A stretch of DNA of 64,000 bases from Aristolochia californica (taxonomy: Eukaryota; Streptophyta; Magnoliopsida; Piperales; Aristolochiaceae), in the NCBI GenBank assembly GCA_029961685.1, contig JARWKL010000015.1, forward strand, positions 12,646,801 through 12,710,800, given 5' to 3'. The notes beneath the pieces are model-generated. The model searched no databases and was not told the origin of the DNA. It saw nothing but the letters and a program-made list of their open reading frames with translations. This document shows, piece after piece, positions 11,607-24,200 of the stretch (within the stretch, counting starts at the first letter, position 1; the number at the start of each line of letters is the position of its first letter). Made by a program: the position numbers and the translations under genes.

Positions 11607-14402
11607 TGGATCTGAAAAAAAAAAAAATTTGAAATGCACAAATGCTGAGAGAGATAATTCCGAAAAGTATCTGTGATTTTTATGGATAGGCAAAAAGTGG
11701 GTTGTTTGGCCCTGGTAAATATCCAACCACTCGAGAATTGTACTTTTTCTACTCCCCCCTAATTTTTGGATCTGAAGGCAACTTGCATACTCAACATGCT
11801 TGTGGCATGCATATCCACCACACTTAAAACATGTGAGCATCAGTTAGAGGACCCTTTCATATAAAATTCCACCAAGCTATTATTAGGGGGTTGTACTAGT
11901 GGAATTTCCCAAACATGGATTTTGGAGCTCATTTTTAGTGCGTGAAATAATATTCTATTTATTAATATAGTTTGCAAATTTTTTTGCACACATGAACTCT
12001 AAATTTTTCATATTGTTGCGATCTTATATCTTTTTTGTTCACGAGGAAAAAAGGGAGAGTTTTCACTCCAGTTTGGATCTGAAAAAAAAAAAAATTTGAA
12101 ATGCACAAATGCTGAGAGAGATAATTCCGAAAAGTATCTGTGATTTTTAAGGATAGGCCAAAACTGGGTTGTTTGGCCCTGGTAAATATCCAACCACATG
12201 AGAATTGTACTTTTTCTGCTCCCCCCTTATTTTTGGATCTGAAGGCCACTTGCATTCTCAACATGGTTGTGGCATGCATATCCACCACACTTAAAACATG
12301 TGAGGATCAGTTAGAGGTCCCTTTCCTATAAAATTCCACCAAGCTATTATTAGGGGTTGTACTAGTGGAATTTCCCAAACATGGATTTTGGAGCTCATTT
12401 TTAGTGCGTGAAATAATTTTCTATTTGTTATTATAGTTTTCAAATTTTTTTGCACACATGAACTCTAAAATTTTCATTTTGTTGCGATCTTATATCTTTT
12501 TTGTTCACGAGGAAAAATGGGAGAGTGAAAACTCAAGTTTGGATCTGAAAAAAAAAAATTTGAAGTGCACAAATGCTGAGAGAGATAATTCCGAAAAGTA
12601 TCTGTGATTTTTAAGAATAGGCAAAAAGTGGGTTGTTTGGCTCTGGTAAATATCCAATCACTTGAACATTGTACTTTTTCTACTCCCCCCTAATTTTTGG
12701 ATCTGAAGGCCACTTGCATCCTCAACATGCTCGTGGCATGCATATCCACCACAGTTAAAACATGTGAGGATCAGTTAGAGGTCCCTTTCCTATAAAATTC
12801 CACCAAGCTATTATTAGGGGGTTGTACTAGTGGAATTTCCCAAACATGGATTTTGGAGCTCATTTTTTTTGCGTGAAATAATTTTCTATTTATTATTATA
12901 GTTTTAAAATTTTTTTGCACACATGAACTCTAAAATTTTCATTTTGTTGCGATCTTATATCTTTTTTGTTCACGAGGTAAAAAGGGAGAGTTTTCACTCA
13001 AGTTTGGATCTGAAAAAAAAAAAATTTCAAATGCACAAATGCTGAGAGAGATAATTCCGAAAAGTATCTGTGATTTTTAAGGATAGGCAAAAAGTGGGTT
13101 GTTTGGCCCTGGTAAATATCCAACCACATGAGAATTGTACTTTTTCTACTTCCCCCAATTTTTTGGATCTGAAGGCCACTTGCATCCTCAACATGCTTGT
13201 GGCATGCATATCCACCACACTTAAAACTTGTGAGGATCAGTTAGAGGTCCCTTTCCTATAAAGTTCCACCAACCTATTATTAGGGGGTTGTACTTGTGGA
13301 ATTTCCCAAACATGGATTTTGGAGCTCATTTTTAGTGCGTGAAATAATTTTCTATTTATTATTATAGTTTTCAAATTTTTTTGCACACATGAACTCTAAT
13401 ATTTTCATTTTGTTGCGAACTTATATCTTTATTGTTTACGAGGAAAAAAGGGAGAGTGAAAACTCAAGTTTGAAAACTATTACAAAAAAATTTTAAATGC
13501 ACAAATGCTGAGAGAGATAATTCCGAAAAGTATCTGTGATTTTTAAGGATAGGAAAAAAGAGGGTTATTTGGCCCTGGTAAATATCCAACCACTTGAGAA
13601 TTGTAATTTTTCTACTCCCCCCTAATTTTTGGATCTGAAGGCCACTTGCATCCTCAACATGCTTGTGGCATGCATATCCACCATACTTAAAACATGTGAG
13701 GATCAGTTAGAGGTCTTTTTCCTATAAAATTCCACCAAGCTATTATTAGGGGGTTGTACTAGTGGAATTTCCCAAACATGGATTTTGGAGCTCATTTTTA
13801 GTGCGTGAAATAATTTTCTATTTATTATTATAGTTTTCAAATTTTTTTGCACACATGAACTCTAAAATTTTCATTTTGTTGCGATCTTATATCTTTTTTG
13901 TTCACGAGGAAAAATGGGAGAGTGAAAACTCAAGTTTGGATCTGAAAAAAAAAAAATTTGAAATGCACAAATGCTGAGAGAGATAATTCCGAAAAGTATC
14001 TGTGATTTTTAAGGATAGGCAAAAAGTTAGTTGTTTGGCCCTGGTAAATATCCAACCACTTGAGAATTGTACTTTTTCTACTCCCCCCTAATTTTTTTAT
14101 CTGAAGGGCACTTGCATCCTCAACATGGTTGTGGCATGCATATCCACTACACTTAAAACATGTGAGGATCAGTCAGAGGTCCCTTTCCTATAAAATTCCA
14201 CCAAGCTATTATTAGGGGGTTGTACTAGTGGAATTTCCCAAACATGGATTTTGGAGCTCATTTTTAGTGCGTGAAATAATTTTCTATTTATTATTATAGT
14301 TTTCAAATTTTTATGCACACATGAACTCTAAAATTTTCATTTTGTTGCGATCTTATATCTTTTTTGTTTACGAGGAAAAATGGGAGAGTGAAAACTCAAG
14401 TT
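11607..14402 (+). repeat. 6-monomer HOR unit, duplication pair B1, copy 2
   Basis: Second copy of the B1 pair. Its last part (13445-14402) is also the beginning of pair B2, so the two duplications overlap. The monomer from 11432 to 11898 is a junction hybrid: its first half has TTTTTATGCACAC like the 14228 monomer, and its second half has GGCAACTTGCATAC and GTGAGCATCAG like the monomer at 8639. Confidence 0.87.
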
Positions 14403-16240
14403 TGGATCTGAAAAAAAAAAAAACTTGAAATGCACAATTGCTGAGAGAGATAATTCCGAAAAGTATCTGTGATTTTTAAGGATAGGCAAAAAGTGGGTTG
14501 TTTGGCCCTGTTAAATATCCAACCACTTGAGAAATATACTTTTTCTACTCACCCCTAATTTTTGGATCTGAAGGCCACTTGCATCCTCAACATGCTTCTG
14601 GTATGCATATCCACCACACTTAAAACATGTGAGGATCAGTTAGAGGTGCATTTCCTATAAAATTCCACCAAGCTATTATTAGGGGGTTGTACTAGTGGAA
14701 TTTCCCAAACATGGATTTTGGAGCTCATTTTTAGTGCGTGAAATAATTTTCTATTTATTATAATAGTTTTCAAATTTTTTGGCACACATGAACTCTAAAA
14801 TTTTCATTTTGTTGCGATCTTATATCTTTTTTGTTCACGAGGAAAAATGGGAGAGAGAAAACTCAAGTTAGCATATGAAAAAAAAAAAATTTGAAATGCA
14901 CAAATGCTGAGAGAGATTATTCCGAAAAGTATCTGTGATTTTTAAGGATAGGCAAAAAGTGGGTTGTTTGGCCCTGGTAAATATCCAACCACTTGAGAAT
15001 TGTACTTTTTCTACTCCCCCCTAATTTTATGATCTGAAGGCCACTTGCATCGTCAACATGCTTGTGGCATGCATATCCACCACACTTAAAACATGTGAGG
15101 ATCAGTTAGAGGTCCCTTTCCTACAAAATTCCACCATGCTATTATTAGGGGTTTGTACTAGAGGAATTTCCCAAACATGGATTTTGGAGCTCATTTTTAG
15201 TGCGTGAAATAATTTTCTCTTTATTATTATAGTTTTCAAATTTTTTTGCACACATGAACTCTAAAATTTTCATTTTGTTGCGATCTTATATCTTTTTTGT
15301 TTACGAGGAAAAATGGGAGAGTGAAAACTCAAGTTTGGATCTGAAAAAAAAAAATTTGAAATGCACAAATGCTGAGAGAGATAATTCCGAAAAGTATCTG
15401 TGATTTTTATGGATAGGCAAAAAGTGGGTTGTTTGGCCCTGGTAAATATCCAACCACTTGAGAATTGTACTTTTTCTACTCCCCCCTAATTTTTGGATCT
15501 GAAGGCAACTTGCATACTCAACATGCTTGTGGCATGCATATCCACCACACTTAAAACATGTGAGCATCAGTTAGAGGTCCCTTTCATATAAAATTCCACC
15601 AAGGTATTATTAGGGGGTTGTACTTGTGGAATTTCCCAAACATGGATTTTGGAGCCCATTTTTAGTGCGTGAAATAATTTTCTATTTATTAATATAGTTT
15701 GCAAATTTTTTTGCACACATGAACTCTAAAATTTTCATTTTGTTGCGATCTTATATCTTTTTTGTTCACGAGGAAAAAAGGGAAAGTTTTCACTCAAGTT
15801 TGGATCTGAAAAAAAAAAAAATTTGAAATGCACAAATGCTGAGAGAGATAATTCCGAAAAGTATCTGTGATTTTTAAGGATAGGCAAAAAGAGGGTTGTT
15901 TGGCCCTGGTAAATATCCAACCACTTGAGAATTGTACTTTTTCTACTCCCCCCTAATTTTTGGATCTGAAGGCCACTTGCATCCTCAACATGCTTGTGGC
16001 ATGCATATCCACCACACTTAAAACATGTGAGGATCAGTTAGAGGTCCCTTTCCTATAAAATTCCACCAAGCTATTATTAGGGGGTTGTACTAGTGGAATT
16101 TCCCAAACATGGATTTTGGAGCTCATTTTTAGTGCGTGAAATAATTTTATATTTATTATTATAGTTTTCAAATTTTTTTGCACACATGAACTCTAAAATT
16201 TTCATTTTGTTGCGATCTTATATCTTTTTTGTTTACGAGG
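13445..16240 (+). repeat. 6-monomer HOR unit, duplication pair B2, copy 1
   Basis: Matches 16241-19037 at a constant 2797 bp offset (13762/16559, 14228/17025, 14695/17492, 15161/17958, 15626/18423, 16093/18890). Even one-off changes are shared: CATCGTCAAC, CTAGAGGAATTTCC with loss of the ACTAGT site, CTACTCACCCC, GCATATGAAAA, GGAGCCCATT and GGGAAAGTTTTC. By eye I found only about three differences (CTATTAC / CTATAAC, CCCTGTTAAAT / CCCTGGTAAAT, GAGAGTG / GAGAATG), so this is the youngest long duplication in the window, or an assembly duplicate. Confidence 0.9.
15799..15970 (+). repeat. Internal 12 bp direct repeat of the monomer (reference copy)
   Basis: TTTGGATCTGAA occurs twice per monomer, once just before the A-tract (15799-15810) and once after the C6 run (15959-15970), 160 bp apart. 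The remaining arc is about 306 bp. A weaker related word, GGATTTTGGA, follows the anchor in each monomer and splits that arc roughly in half. TTGTACT followed by C-runs, and ATATCCAACCAC / ATATCCACCACAC, also appear twice per monomer. This suggests, without proving it, that the 466 bp unit grew from shorter units of about 150-160 bp. Confidence 0.6.
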
Positions 16241-19037
16241 AAAAAAGGGAGAGTGAAAACTCAAGTTTGAAAACTATAACAAAAAAATTTTAAATGCACA
16301 AATGCTGAGAGAGATAATTCCGAAAAGTATCTGTGATTTTTAAGGATAGGAAAAAAGAGGGTTATTTGGCCCTGGTAAATATCCAACCACTTGAGAATTG
16401 TAATTTTTCTACTCCCCCCTAATTTTTGGATCTGAAGGCCACTTGCATCCTCAACATGCTTGTGGCATGCATATCCACCATACTTAAAACATGTGAGGAT
16501 CAGTTAGAGGTCTTTTTCCTATAAAATTCCACCAAGCTATTATTAGGGGGTTGTACTAGTGGAATTTCCCAAACATGGATTTTGGAGCTCATTTTTAGTG
16601 CGTGAAATAATTTTCTATTTATTATTATAGTTTTCAAATTTTTTTGCACACATGAACTCTAAAATTTTCATTTTGTTGCGATCTTATATCTTTTTTGTTC
16701 ACGAGGAAAAATGGGAGAGTGAAAACTCAAGTTTGGATCTGAAAAAAAAAAAATTTGAAATGCACAAATGCTGAGAGAGATAATTCCGAAAAGTATCTGT
16801 GATTTTTAAGGATAGGCAAAAAGTTAGTTGTTTGGCCCTGGTAAATATCCAACCACTTGAGAATTGTACTTTTTCTACTCCCCCCTAATTTTTTTATCTG
16901 AAGGGCACTTGCATCCTCAACATGGTTGTGGCATGCATATCCACTACACTTAAAACATGTGAGGATCAGTCAGAGGTCCCTTTCCTATAAAATTCCACCA
17001 AGCTATTATTAGGGGGTTGTACTAGTGGAATTTCCCAAACATGGATTTTGGAGCTCATTTTTAGTGCGTGAAATAATTTTCTATTTATTATTATAGTTTT
17101 CAAATTTTTATGCACACATGAACTCTAAAATTTTCATTTTGTTGCGATCTTATATCTTTTTTGTTTACGAGGAAAAATGGGAGAGTGAAAACTCAAGTTT
17201 GGATCTGAAAAAAAAAAAAACTTGAAATGCACAATTGCTGAGAGAGATAATTCCGAAAAGTATCTGTGATTTTTAAGGATAGGCAAAAAGTGGGTTGTTT
17301 GGCCCTGGTAAATATCCAACCACTTGAGAAATATACTTTTTCTACTCACCCCTAATTTTTGGATCTGAAGGCCACTTGCATCCTCAACATGCTTCTGGTA
17401 TGCATATCCACCACACTTAAAACATGTGAGGATCAGTTAGAGGTGCATTTCCTATAAAATTCCACCAAGCTATTATTAGGGGGTTGTACTAGTGGAATTT
17501 CCCAAACATGGATTTTGGAGCTCATTTTTAGTGCGTGAAATAATTTTCTATTTATTATAATAGTTTTCAAATTTTTTGGCACACATGAACTCTAAAATTT
17601 TCATTTTGTTGCGATCTTATATCTTTTTTGTTCACGAGGAAAAATGGGAGAGAGAAAACTCAAGTTAGCATATGAAAAAAAAAAAATTTGAAATGCACAA
17701 ATGCTGAGAGAGATTATTCCGAAAAGTATCTGTGATTTTTAAGGATAGGCAAAAAGTGGGTTGTTTGGCCCTGGTAAATATCCAACCACTTGAGAATTGT
17801 ACTTTTTCTACTCCCCCCTAATTTTATGATCTGAAGGCCACTTGCATCGTCAACATGCTTGTGGCATGCATATCCACCACACTTAAAACATGTGAGGATC
17901 AGTTAGAGGTCCCTTTCCTACAAAATTCCACCATGCTATTATTAGGGGTTTGTACTAGAGGAATTTCCCAAACATGGATTTTGGAGCTCATTTTTAGTGC
18001 GTGAAATAATTTTCTCTTTATTATTATAGTTTTCAAATTTTTTTGCACACATGAACTCTAAAATTTTCATTTTGTTGCGATCTTATATCTTTTTTGTTTA
18101 CGAGGAAAAATGGGAGAATGAAAACTCAAGTTTGGATCTGAAAAAAAAAAATTTGAAATGCACAAATGCTGAGAGAGATAATTCCGAAAAGTATCTGTGA
18201 TTTTTATGGATAGGCAAAAAGTGGGTTGTTTGGCCCTGGTAAATATCCAACCACTTGAGAATTGTACTTTTTCTACTCCCCCCTAATTTTTGGATCTGAA
18301 GGCAACTTGCATACTCAACATGCTTGTGGCATGCATATCCACCACACTTAAAACATGTGAGCATCAGTTAGAGGTCCCTTTCATATAAAATTCCACCAAG
18401 GTATTATTAGGGGGTTGTACTTGTGGAATTTCCCAAACATGGATTTTGGAGCCCATTTTTAGTGCGTGAAATAATTTTCTATTTATTAATATAGTTTGCA
18501 AATTTTTTTGCACACATGAACTCTAAAATTTTCATTTTGTTGCGATCTTATATCTTTTTTGTTCACGAGGAAAAAAGGGAAAGTTTTCACTCAAGTTTGG
18601 ATCTGAAAAAAAAAAAAATTTGAAATGCACAAATGCTGAGAGAGATAATTCCGAAAAGTATCTGTGATTTTTAAGGATAGGCAAAAAGAGGGTTGTTTGG
18701 CCCTGGTAAATATCCAACCACTTGAGAATTGTACTTTTTCTACTCCCCCCTAATTTTTGGATCTGAAGGCCACTTGCATCCTCAACATGCTTGTGGCATG
18801 CATATCCACCACACTTAAAACATGTGAGGATCAGTTAGAGGTCCCTTTCCTATAAAATTCCACCAAGCTATTATTAGGGGGTTGTACTAGTGGAATTTCC
18901 CAAACATGGATTTTGGAGCTCATTTTTAGTGCGTGAAATAATTTTATATTTATTATTATAGTTTTCAAATTTTTTTGCACACATGAACTCTAAAATTTTC
19001 ATTTTGTTGCGATCTTATATCTTTTTTGTTTACGAGG
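16241..19037 (+). repeat. 6-monomer HOR unit, duplication pair B2, copy 2
   Basis: Second copy of pair B2. The junction monomer at 16093 is hybrid: its left half has ATTTTATATTTATT like the 18890 monomer, and its right half has GAAAACTATAAC like the 13296 monomer. The switch lies in the GTTTACGAGGAAAA stretch just before the A-tract (about 16230-16260). Confidence 0.9.
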
Positions 19038-20937
19038 AAAAATGGGAGAGTGAAAACTAAAGTTTGGATCTGAAAAAAAAAAAAAACTTGAAATGCACAA
19101 TTGCTGAGAGAGATAATTCCGAAAAGTATCTGTGATTTTTAAGGATAGGCAAAAAGTGGGTTGTTTGGCCCTGGTAAATATCCAACCACTTGAGAATTAT
19201 ACTTTTTCTACTCCCCCCTAATTTTTGGATCTGAAAGCCACTTGCATCCTCAACATGCTTCTGGTATGCATATCCACCACACTTAAAACATGTGAGGATC
19301 AGTTAGAGCTGCCTTTCCTATAAAATTCCACCAAGCTATTATTAGGGGGTTGTACTAGTGGAATTTCCCAAACATGGATTTTGGAGCTCATTTTTAGTGC
19401 GTGAAATAATTTTCTATTTATTATAATAGTTTTCAAATTTTTTTGCACACATGAACTCTAAAATTTTCATTTTGTTGCGATCTTATATCTTTTTTGTTCA
19501 CGAGGAAAAGTGGGAGAGAGAAAACTCAAGTTAGCATCTGAAAAAAAAAAAAAAAATTGAAATGCACAAATACTGAGAAAGATAATTCCGAAAAGTATCT
19601 GTGATTTTTAAGGATAGGCAAAAAGTGGGTTGTTTGGCCCTGGTAAATATCCAACCACTTGAGAATTGTACTTTTTCTACTCCCCCCTAATTTTATGATC
19701 TGAAGGCCACTTGCATCCTCAACATGCTTGTGGCATGTATATCCACCACACTTAAAACATGTGAGGATCAGTTAGAGGTCCCTTTCCTACAAAATTCCAC
19801 CAAGCGATTATTAGGTGTTTGTACTAGTGGAATTTCCCAAACATGGATTTTGGAGCTCATTTTTAGTGCGTGAAATAATTTTCTCTTTATTATTATAGTT
19901 TTCAAATTTTTTTGCACACATGAACTCTAAAATTTTCATTTTGTTGCGATCTTATCTTTTTTGTTTACGAGGAAAAATGGGAGAGTGAAAACTCAAGTTT
20001 GGATCTGAAAAAAAAAATTTGAAATGCACAAATGCTGAGAGAGATAATTCCGAAAAGTATCTGTGATTTTTAGGGATAGGCAAAAAGTGGGTTGTTTGGC
20101 CCTGGTAAATATCCAACCACATGAGAATTGTACTTTTTCTACGCCCCCCTTATTTTTGGATCTGAAGGCAACTTGCTTCCTCAACATGGTTGTGGCATGC
20201 ATATCCACCACACTTAAAACATGTGAGGATCAGTTAGAGGTCCCTTTCCTATAAAATTCCACCAAGCTATTATTAGGGGGTTGTACTAGTGGAATTTCCC
20301 AAACATGGATTTTGGAGCTCATTTTTAGTGCGTGAAATAATTTTCTACTTATTATTATAGGTTTGAATTTTTTTTGCACACATGAACTCTAAAATTTTCA
20401 TTTTGTTGCGATCTTATATCTTTTTTGTTCACGAGGAAAAGTGGGAGAGTGAAAACTCAAGTTTGGATCTGAAAAAAAAAAAAATTTGAAATGCACAAAT
20501 GCTAATAGAGATAATTCCGAAAAGTGTCTGTGATTTTTAAGGATAGGCAAAAAGTGAGTTGTTTGGCCCTGGTAAATATCCAACCACTTGAGATTTGTAC
20601 TTTTTCTACTCCCCCCTAATTTTTGGATCTGAAGGCCACTTGCATCCTCAACATGGTTGTGGCATGCATATCCACTACACTTAAAACTTGTGAGGATCAG
20701 TCAGAGGTCCCTTTCCTATAAAATTCCACCAAGCTATTATTAGGGGGTTGTACTAGTGGAATTTCCCAAACATGGATTTTGGAGCTCATTTTTAGTGCGT
20801 GAAATAATTTTCTCCTTATTATTATATTTTTCAATTTTTTTTTCACACACGAACTCTAAAATTTTCATTTTGTCGCGATCTTATATCTTTTTTGTTTACG
20901 AGGAAAAATGGGAGAGTGAAAAGCCAAGTTTGGATCT
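19038..20937 (+). repeat. Contracted four-monomer HOR unit with a T3/T4 hybrid
   Basis: Two T1 signatures (ACTTGAAATGCACAATTG) lie only four monomers apart here, at about 19087 and 20953, instead of six or seven. The monomer starting at 19827 has a T3-like left half (TTTCTCTTTATT) and a T4-like right half (CCACATGAG, CCCCCCTTATTTTTGG), as expected if an unequal exchange removed intervening monomers. The unit also holds the longest A-tract I noted (16 A, about 19541-19556) and the one-off variants GATTATTAGGTGTTT and GGTTTGAATTTT. Confidence 0.75.
19541..19556 (+). repeat. Longest A-tract of the array
   Basis: Each monomer has one homopolymer A-tract after GGATCTG, usually 9-14 A; this one has 16. 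Some families carry interrupted tracts (AAAATAAAAAAA near 2316 and 4638; GAAAGAAAAAAAA near 27930, 31187, 31653, 33513, 35373, 41884, 49797 and 50730). Tract length explains most of the 1-3 bp variation in monomer length. Interrupted tracts are useful lineage markers because slippage does not easily recreate them. Confidence 0.85.
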
Positions 20938-23128
20938 GAAAAAAAAAAAAAAACTTGAAATGCACAATTGCTGAGAGAGATAATTCCTAAAAGTATATGT
21001 GATTTTTAAGGATAGGCAAAAAGTGGGTTGTTTGGCCCTGGTAAATATCCAACCACTTGAGAATTATACTTTTTCTACTCCCCCCTAATTTTTGGTCTGA
21101 AGGCCACTTGCATCCTCAACATGCTTCTGGTATGCATATCCACCACACTTAAAACATGTGAGGATCTGTTAGAGCTGCCTTTCCTATAAAATTCTACCAA
21201 GCTATTATTAGGGGGTTGTACTTGTGGAATTTCCCAAACATGGATTTTGGAGCTCATTGTTAGTGCGTGAAGTAATTTTCAATTTATTATAATAGTTTTC
21301 AAATTTTTTTGCACACATGAACTCTAAAATTTTCATTTTGTTGTGATCTTCTATCTTTTTTGTTCACGAGGAAAAATGGGAAAGAGAAAACTCAAGTTAG
21401 CTTCTGAAAAAAGAAAAAAATTTGAAATGCACAAATGCTGAGAGAGATAATTCCGAAAAGTATCTGTGATTTTTAAGGATAGGCAAAAACTGGGTTGTTT
21501 GGCCCTGGTAAATATCCAACCACTTGAGAATTGTACTTTTTCTACTCCCCCCTAATTTTATGATCTGAAGACCACTTGCATCCTCAACATGCTTGTGGCA
21601 TGCATATCCACCACACTTAAAACATGTGAGGATCAGTTAGAGGTCCCTTTCCTACAAAATTCCACCAAGCTATTATTAGGGGTTTGTACTAGTGGAATTT
21701 CCCAAACATGGATTTTGGAGCTCATTTTTAGTGCGTGAAATAATTTTCTCTTTATTATTATTGTTTTCAAATTTTTTTGCACGCATGAACTCTAAAATTT
21801 TCATTTTGTTGCGATCTTATATCTTTTTTGTTTACGAGGAAAAATGGGAGAGTGAAAACTCAAGTTTGGATCTGAAAAAAAAAAATTTGAAATGCACAAA
21901 TGCTGAGAGAGATAATTCCGAAAAGTATCTGTGATTTTTATGGATAGGCAAAAAGTGGGTTGTTTGGCCCTGGTAAATATCCAACCACTTGAGAATTGTA
22001 ATTTTTCTACTCCCCCCTAATTTTTGGATCTGAAGGCAACTTACATACTCAACATGCTTGTGGCATGCATATCCACCACACTTAAAACATGTGAGCATCA
22101 GTTAGAGGTCCCTTTCATATAAAATTCCACCAAGCTATTATTAGGGGGTTGTACTAGTGGAATTTCCCAAACATGGATTTTGGAGCTCATTTTTAGTGCG
22201 TGAAATAATTTTCTATTTATTAATATAGTTTGCAAATTTTTTTGCACACATGAACTCTAAAATTTTCATTTTGTTGCGATCTTATATCTTTTTTGTTCAC
22301 GAGGAAAAAAGGGAGAGTTTTCACTCATGTTTGGATCTGAAAAAAAAAAAAATTTGAAATGCACAAATGCTGAGAGAGATAATTCCGAAAAGTATTTGTG
22401 ATTTTTAAGGATAGGCAAAAAGTGGGTTGTTTGGCCCTGGTAAATATCCAACCACTTGAGAATTGTACTTTTTCTACTCCCCCCGTATTTTTGGATCTGC
22501 AGGCCACATGCATTCTCAACATGCTTGTGGCATGCATATCCACCACACTTAAAACATGTGAGGATCAGTTAGAGGTCCCTTTCCTATAAAATTCCCCCAA
22601 GCTATTATTAGGGGTTGTACTAGTGGAATTTCCCAAACATGGATTTTGGAGCTCATTTTTAGTGCGTGAAATAATTTTCTATTTGTTATTATAGTTTTCA
22701 AATTTTTTTGCACGCATGAACTCTAAAATTTTCATTTTGTTGCGATCTTATATCTTTTTTGTTCACGAGGAAAAATGGGAGAGTGAAAACTCAAGTTTGG
22801 ATCTGAAAAAAAAAAAAATTTGAAGTGCACAAATGCTGAGAGAGATAATTCCGAAAAGTATCTGTGATTTTTAAGAATAGGCAAAAAGTGGGTTGTTTGG
22901 CTCTGGTAAATATCCAACCACTTGAGCATTGTACTTTTTCTACTCCCCCCTAATTTTTGGATCTGAAGGCCACTTGCATCCTCAACATGCTTGTGGCATG
23001 CATATCCACCACACTTAAAACATGTGAGGATCAGTTAGAGGTCCCTTTCCTATAAAATTCCACCAAGCTATTATTAGGGGGTTGTACTAGTGGAATTTCC
23101 CAAACATGGATTTTGGAGCTCATTTTTT

Positions 23129-23593
23129 TTGCGTGAAATAATTTTCTATTTATTATTATAGTTTTAAATTTTTTTTGCACACATGAACTCTAAAATTTTC
23201 ATTTTGTTGCGATCTTATATCTTTTTTGTTCACGAGGAAAAAAGGGAGAGTTTTCACTCAAGTTTGGATCTGAAAAAAAAAAAATTGAAATGCACAAATG
23301 CAGAGAGAGATAATTCCGAAAAGTATCTGTGATTTTTAAGGATAGGCAAAAAGTGGGTTGTTTGGCCATGGTAAATATCCAACCACATGAGAATTGTACT
23401 TTTTCTACTTCCCCCTAATTTTTGGATCTGAAGGCCACTTGCATCCTCAACATGCTTGTGGCAAGCATATCCACCACACTTCAAACTTGTGAGGATCAGT
23501 TAGAGGTCCCTTTCCTATAAAATTCCACCAACCTATTATTAGGGGGTTGTACTAGTGGAATTTCCCAAACATGGATTTTGGAGCTCATTTTTA
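23129..23593 (+). repeat. Exactly duplicated single T6 monomer, copy 1
   Basis: From about 23150 to 23590 this stretch reads base for base the same as the stretch 465 bp downstream. Shared private changes are AAATGCAGAGAGAG, GGCCATGG, GGCAAGCATATCC and CACTTCAAACTTG. The copies separate upstream at CATTTTTTTTGCG (here) against CATTTTTAGTGCG (next copy), and downstream at TTTTAAATTTT against TTTTCAAATTT. Confidence 0.93.
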
Positions 23594-24058
23594 GTGCGTG
23601 AAATAATTTTCTATTTATTATTATAGTTTTAAATTTTTTTTGCACACATGAACTCTAAAATTTTCATTTTGTTGCGATCTTATATCTTTTTTGTTCACGA
23701 GGAAAAAAGGGAGAGTTTTCACTCAAGTTTGGATCTGAAAAAAAAAAAATTGAAATGCACAAATGCAGAGAGAGATAATTCCGAAAAGTATCTGTGATTT
23801 TTAAGGATAGGCAAAAAGTGGGTTGTTTGGCCATGGTAAATATCCAACCACATGAGAATTGTACTTTTTCTACTTCCCCCTAATTTTTGGATCTGAAGGC
23901 CACTTGCATCCTCAACATGCTTGTGGCAAGCATATCCACCACACTTCAAACTTGTGAGGATCAGTTAGAGGTCCCTTTCCTATAAAATTCCACCAACCTA
24001 TTATTAGGGGGTTGTACTAGTGGAATTTCCCAAACATGGATTTTGGAGCTCATTTTTA
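23594..24058 (+). repeat. Exactly duplicated single T6 monomer, copy 2
   Basis: Second, apparently identical copy of 23129-23593. The private combination CTTCAAACTTG plus GGCAAGCAT is found only in these two monomers, which shows a one-monomer unequal exchange after the HOR had formed. Confidence 0.93.
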
Positions 24059-24200
24059 GTGCGTGAAATAATTTTCTATTTATTATTATAGTTTTCAAAT
24101 TTTTTTGCACACATGAACTCTAAAATTTTCATTTTGTTGCGATCTTATATCTTTTTTGTTTACGAGGAAAAATGGGAGAGTGAAAACTCAAGTTTGGATC

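Larger units (their letters stand above)
20938..24200 (+). repeat. Expanded 7-monomer HOR unit, pair B3, copy 1
   Basis: Runs T1-T2-T3-T4-T5-T6-T6 and matches 24201-27000 (21224/24487, 21692/24954, 22157/25420, 22623/25886, 23090/26352, offset about 3263). The extra monomer comes from the duplication at 23129-24058. Shared markers include GATCTTCTATC, CCACATGCATTCTC, TAAGAATAGG and CATTTTTTTTGCG. Divergence between copies is clearly higher than in pairs B1 and B2, so this duplication is older. Confidence 0.82.
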
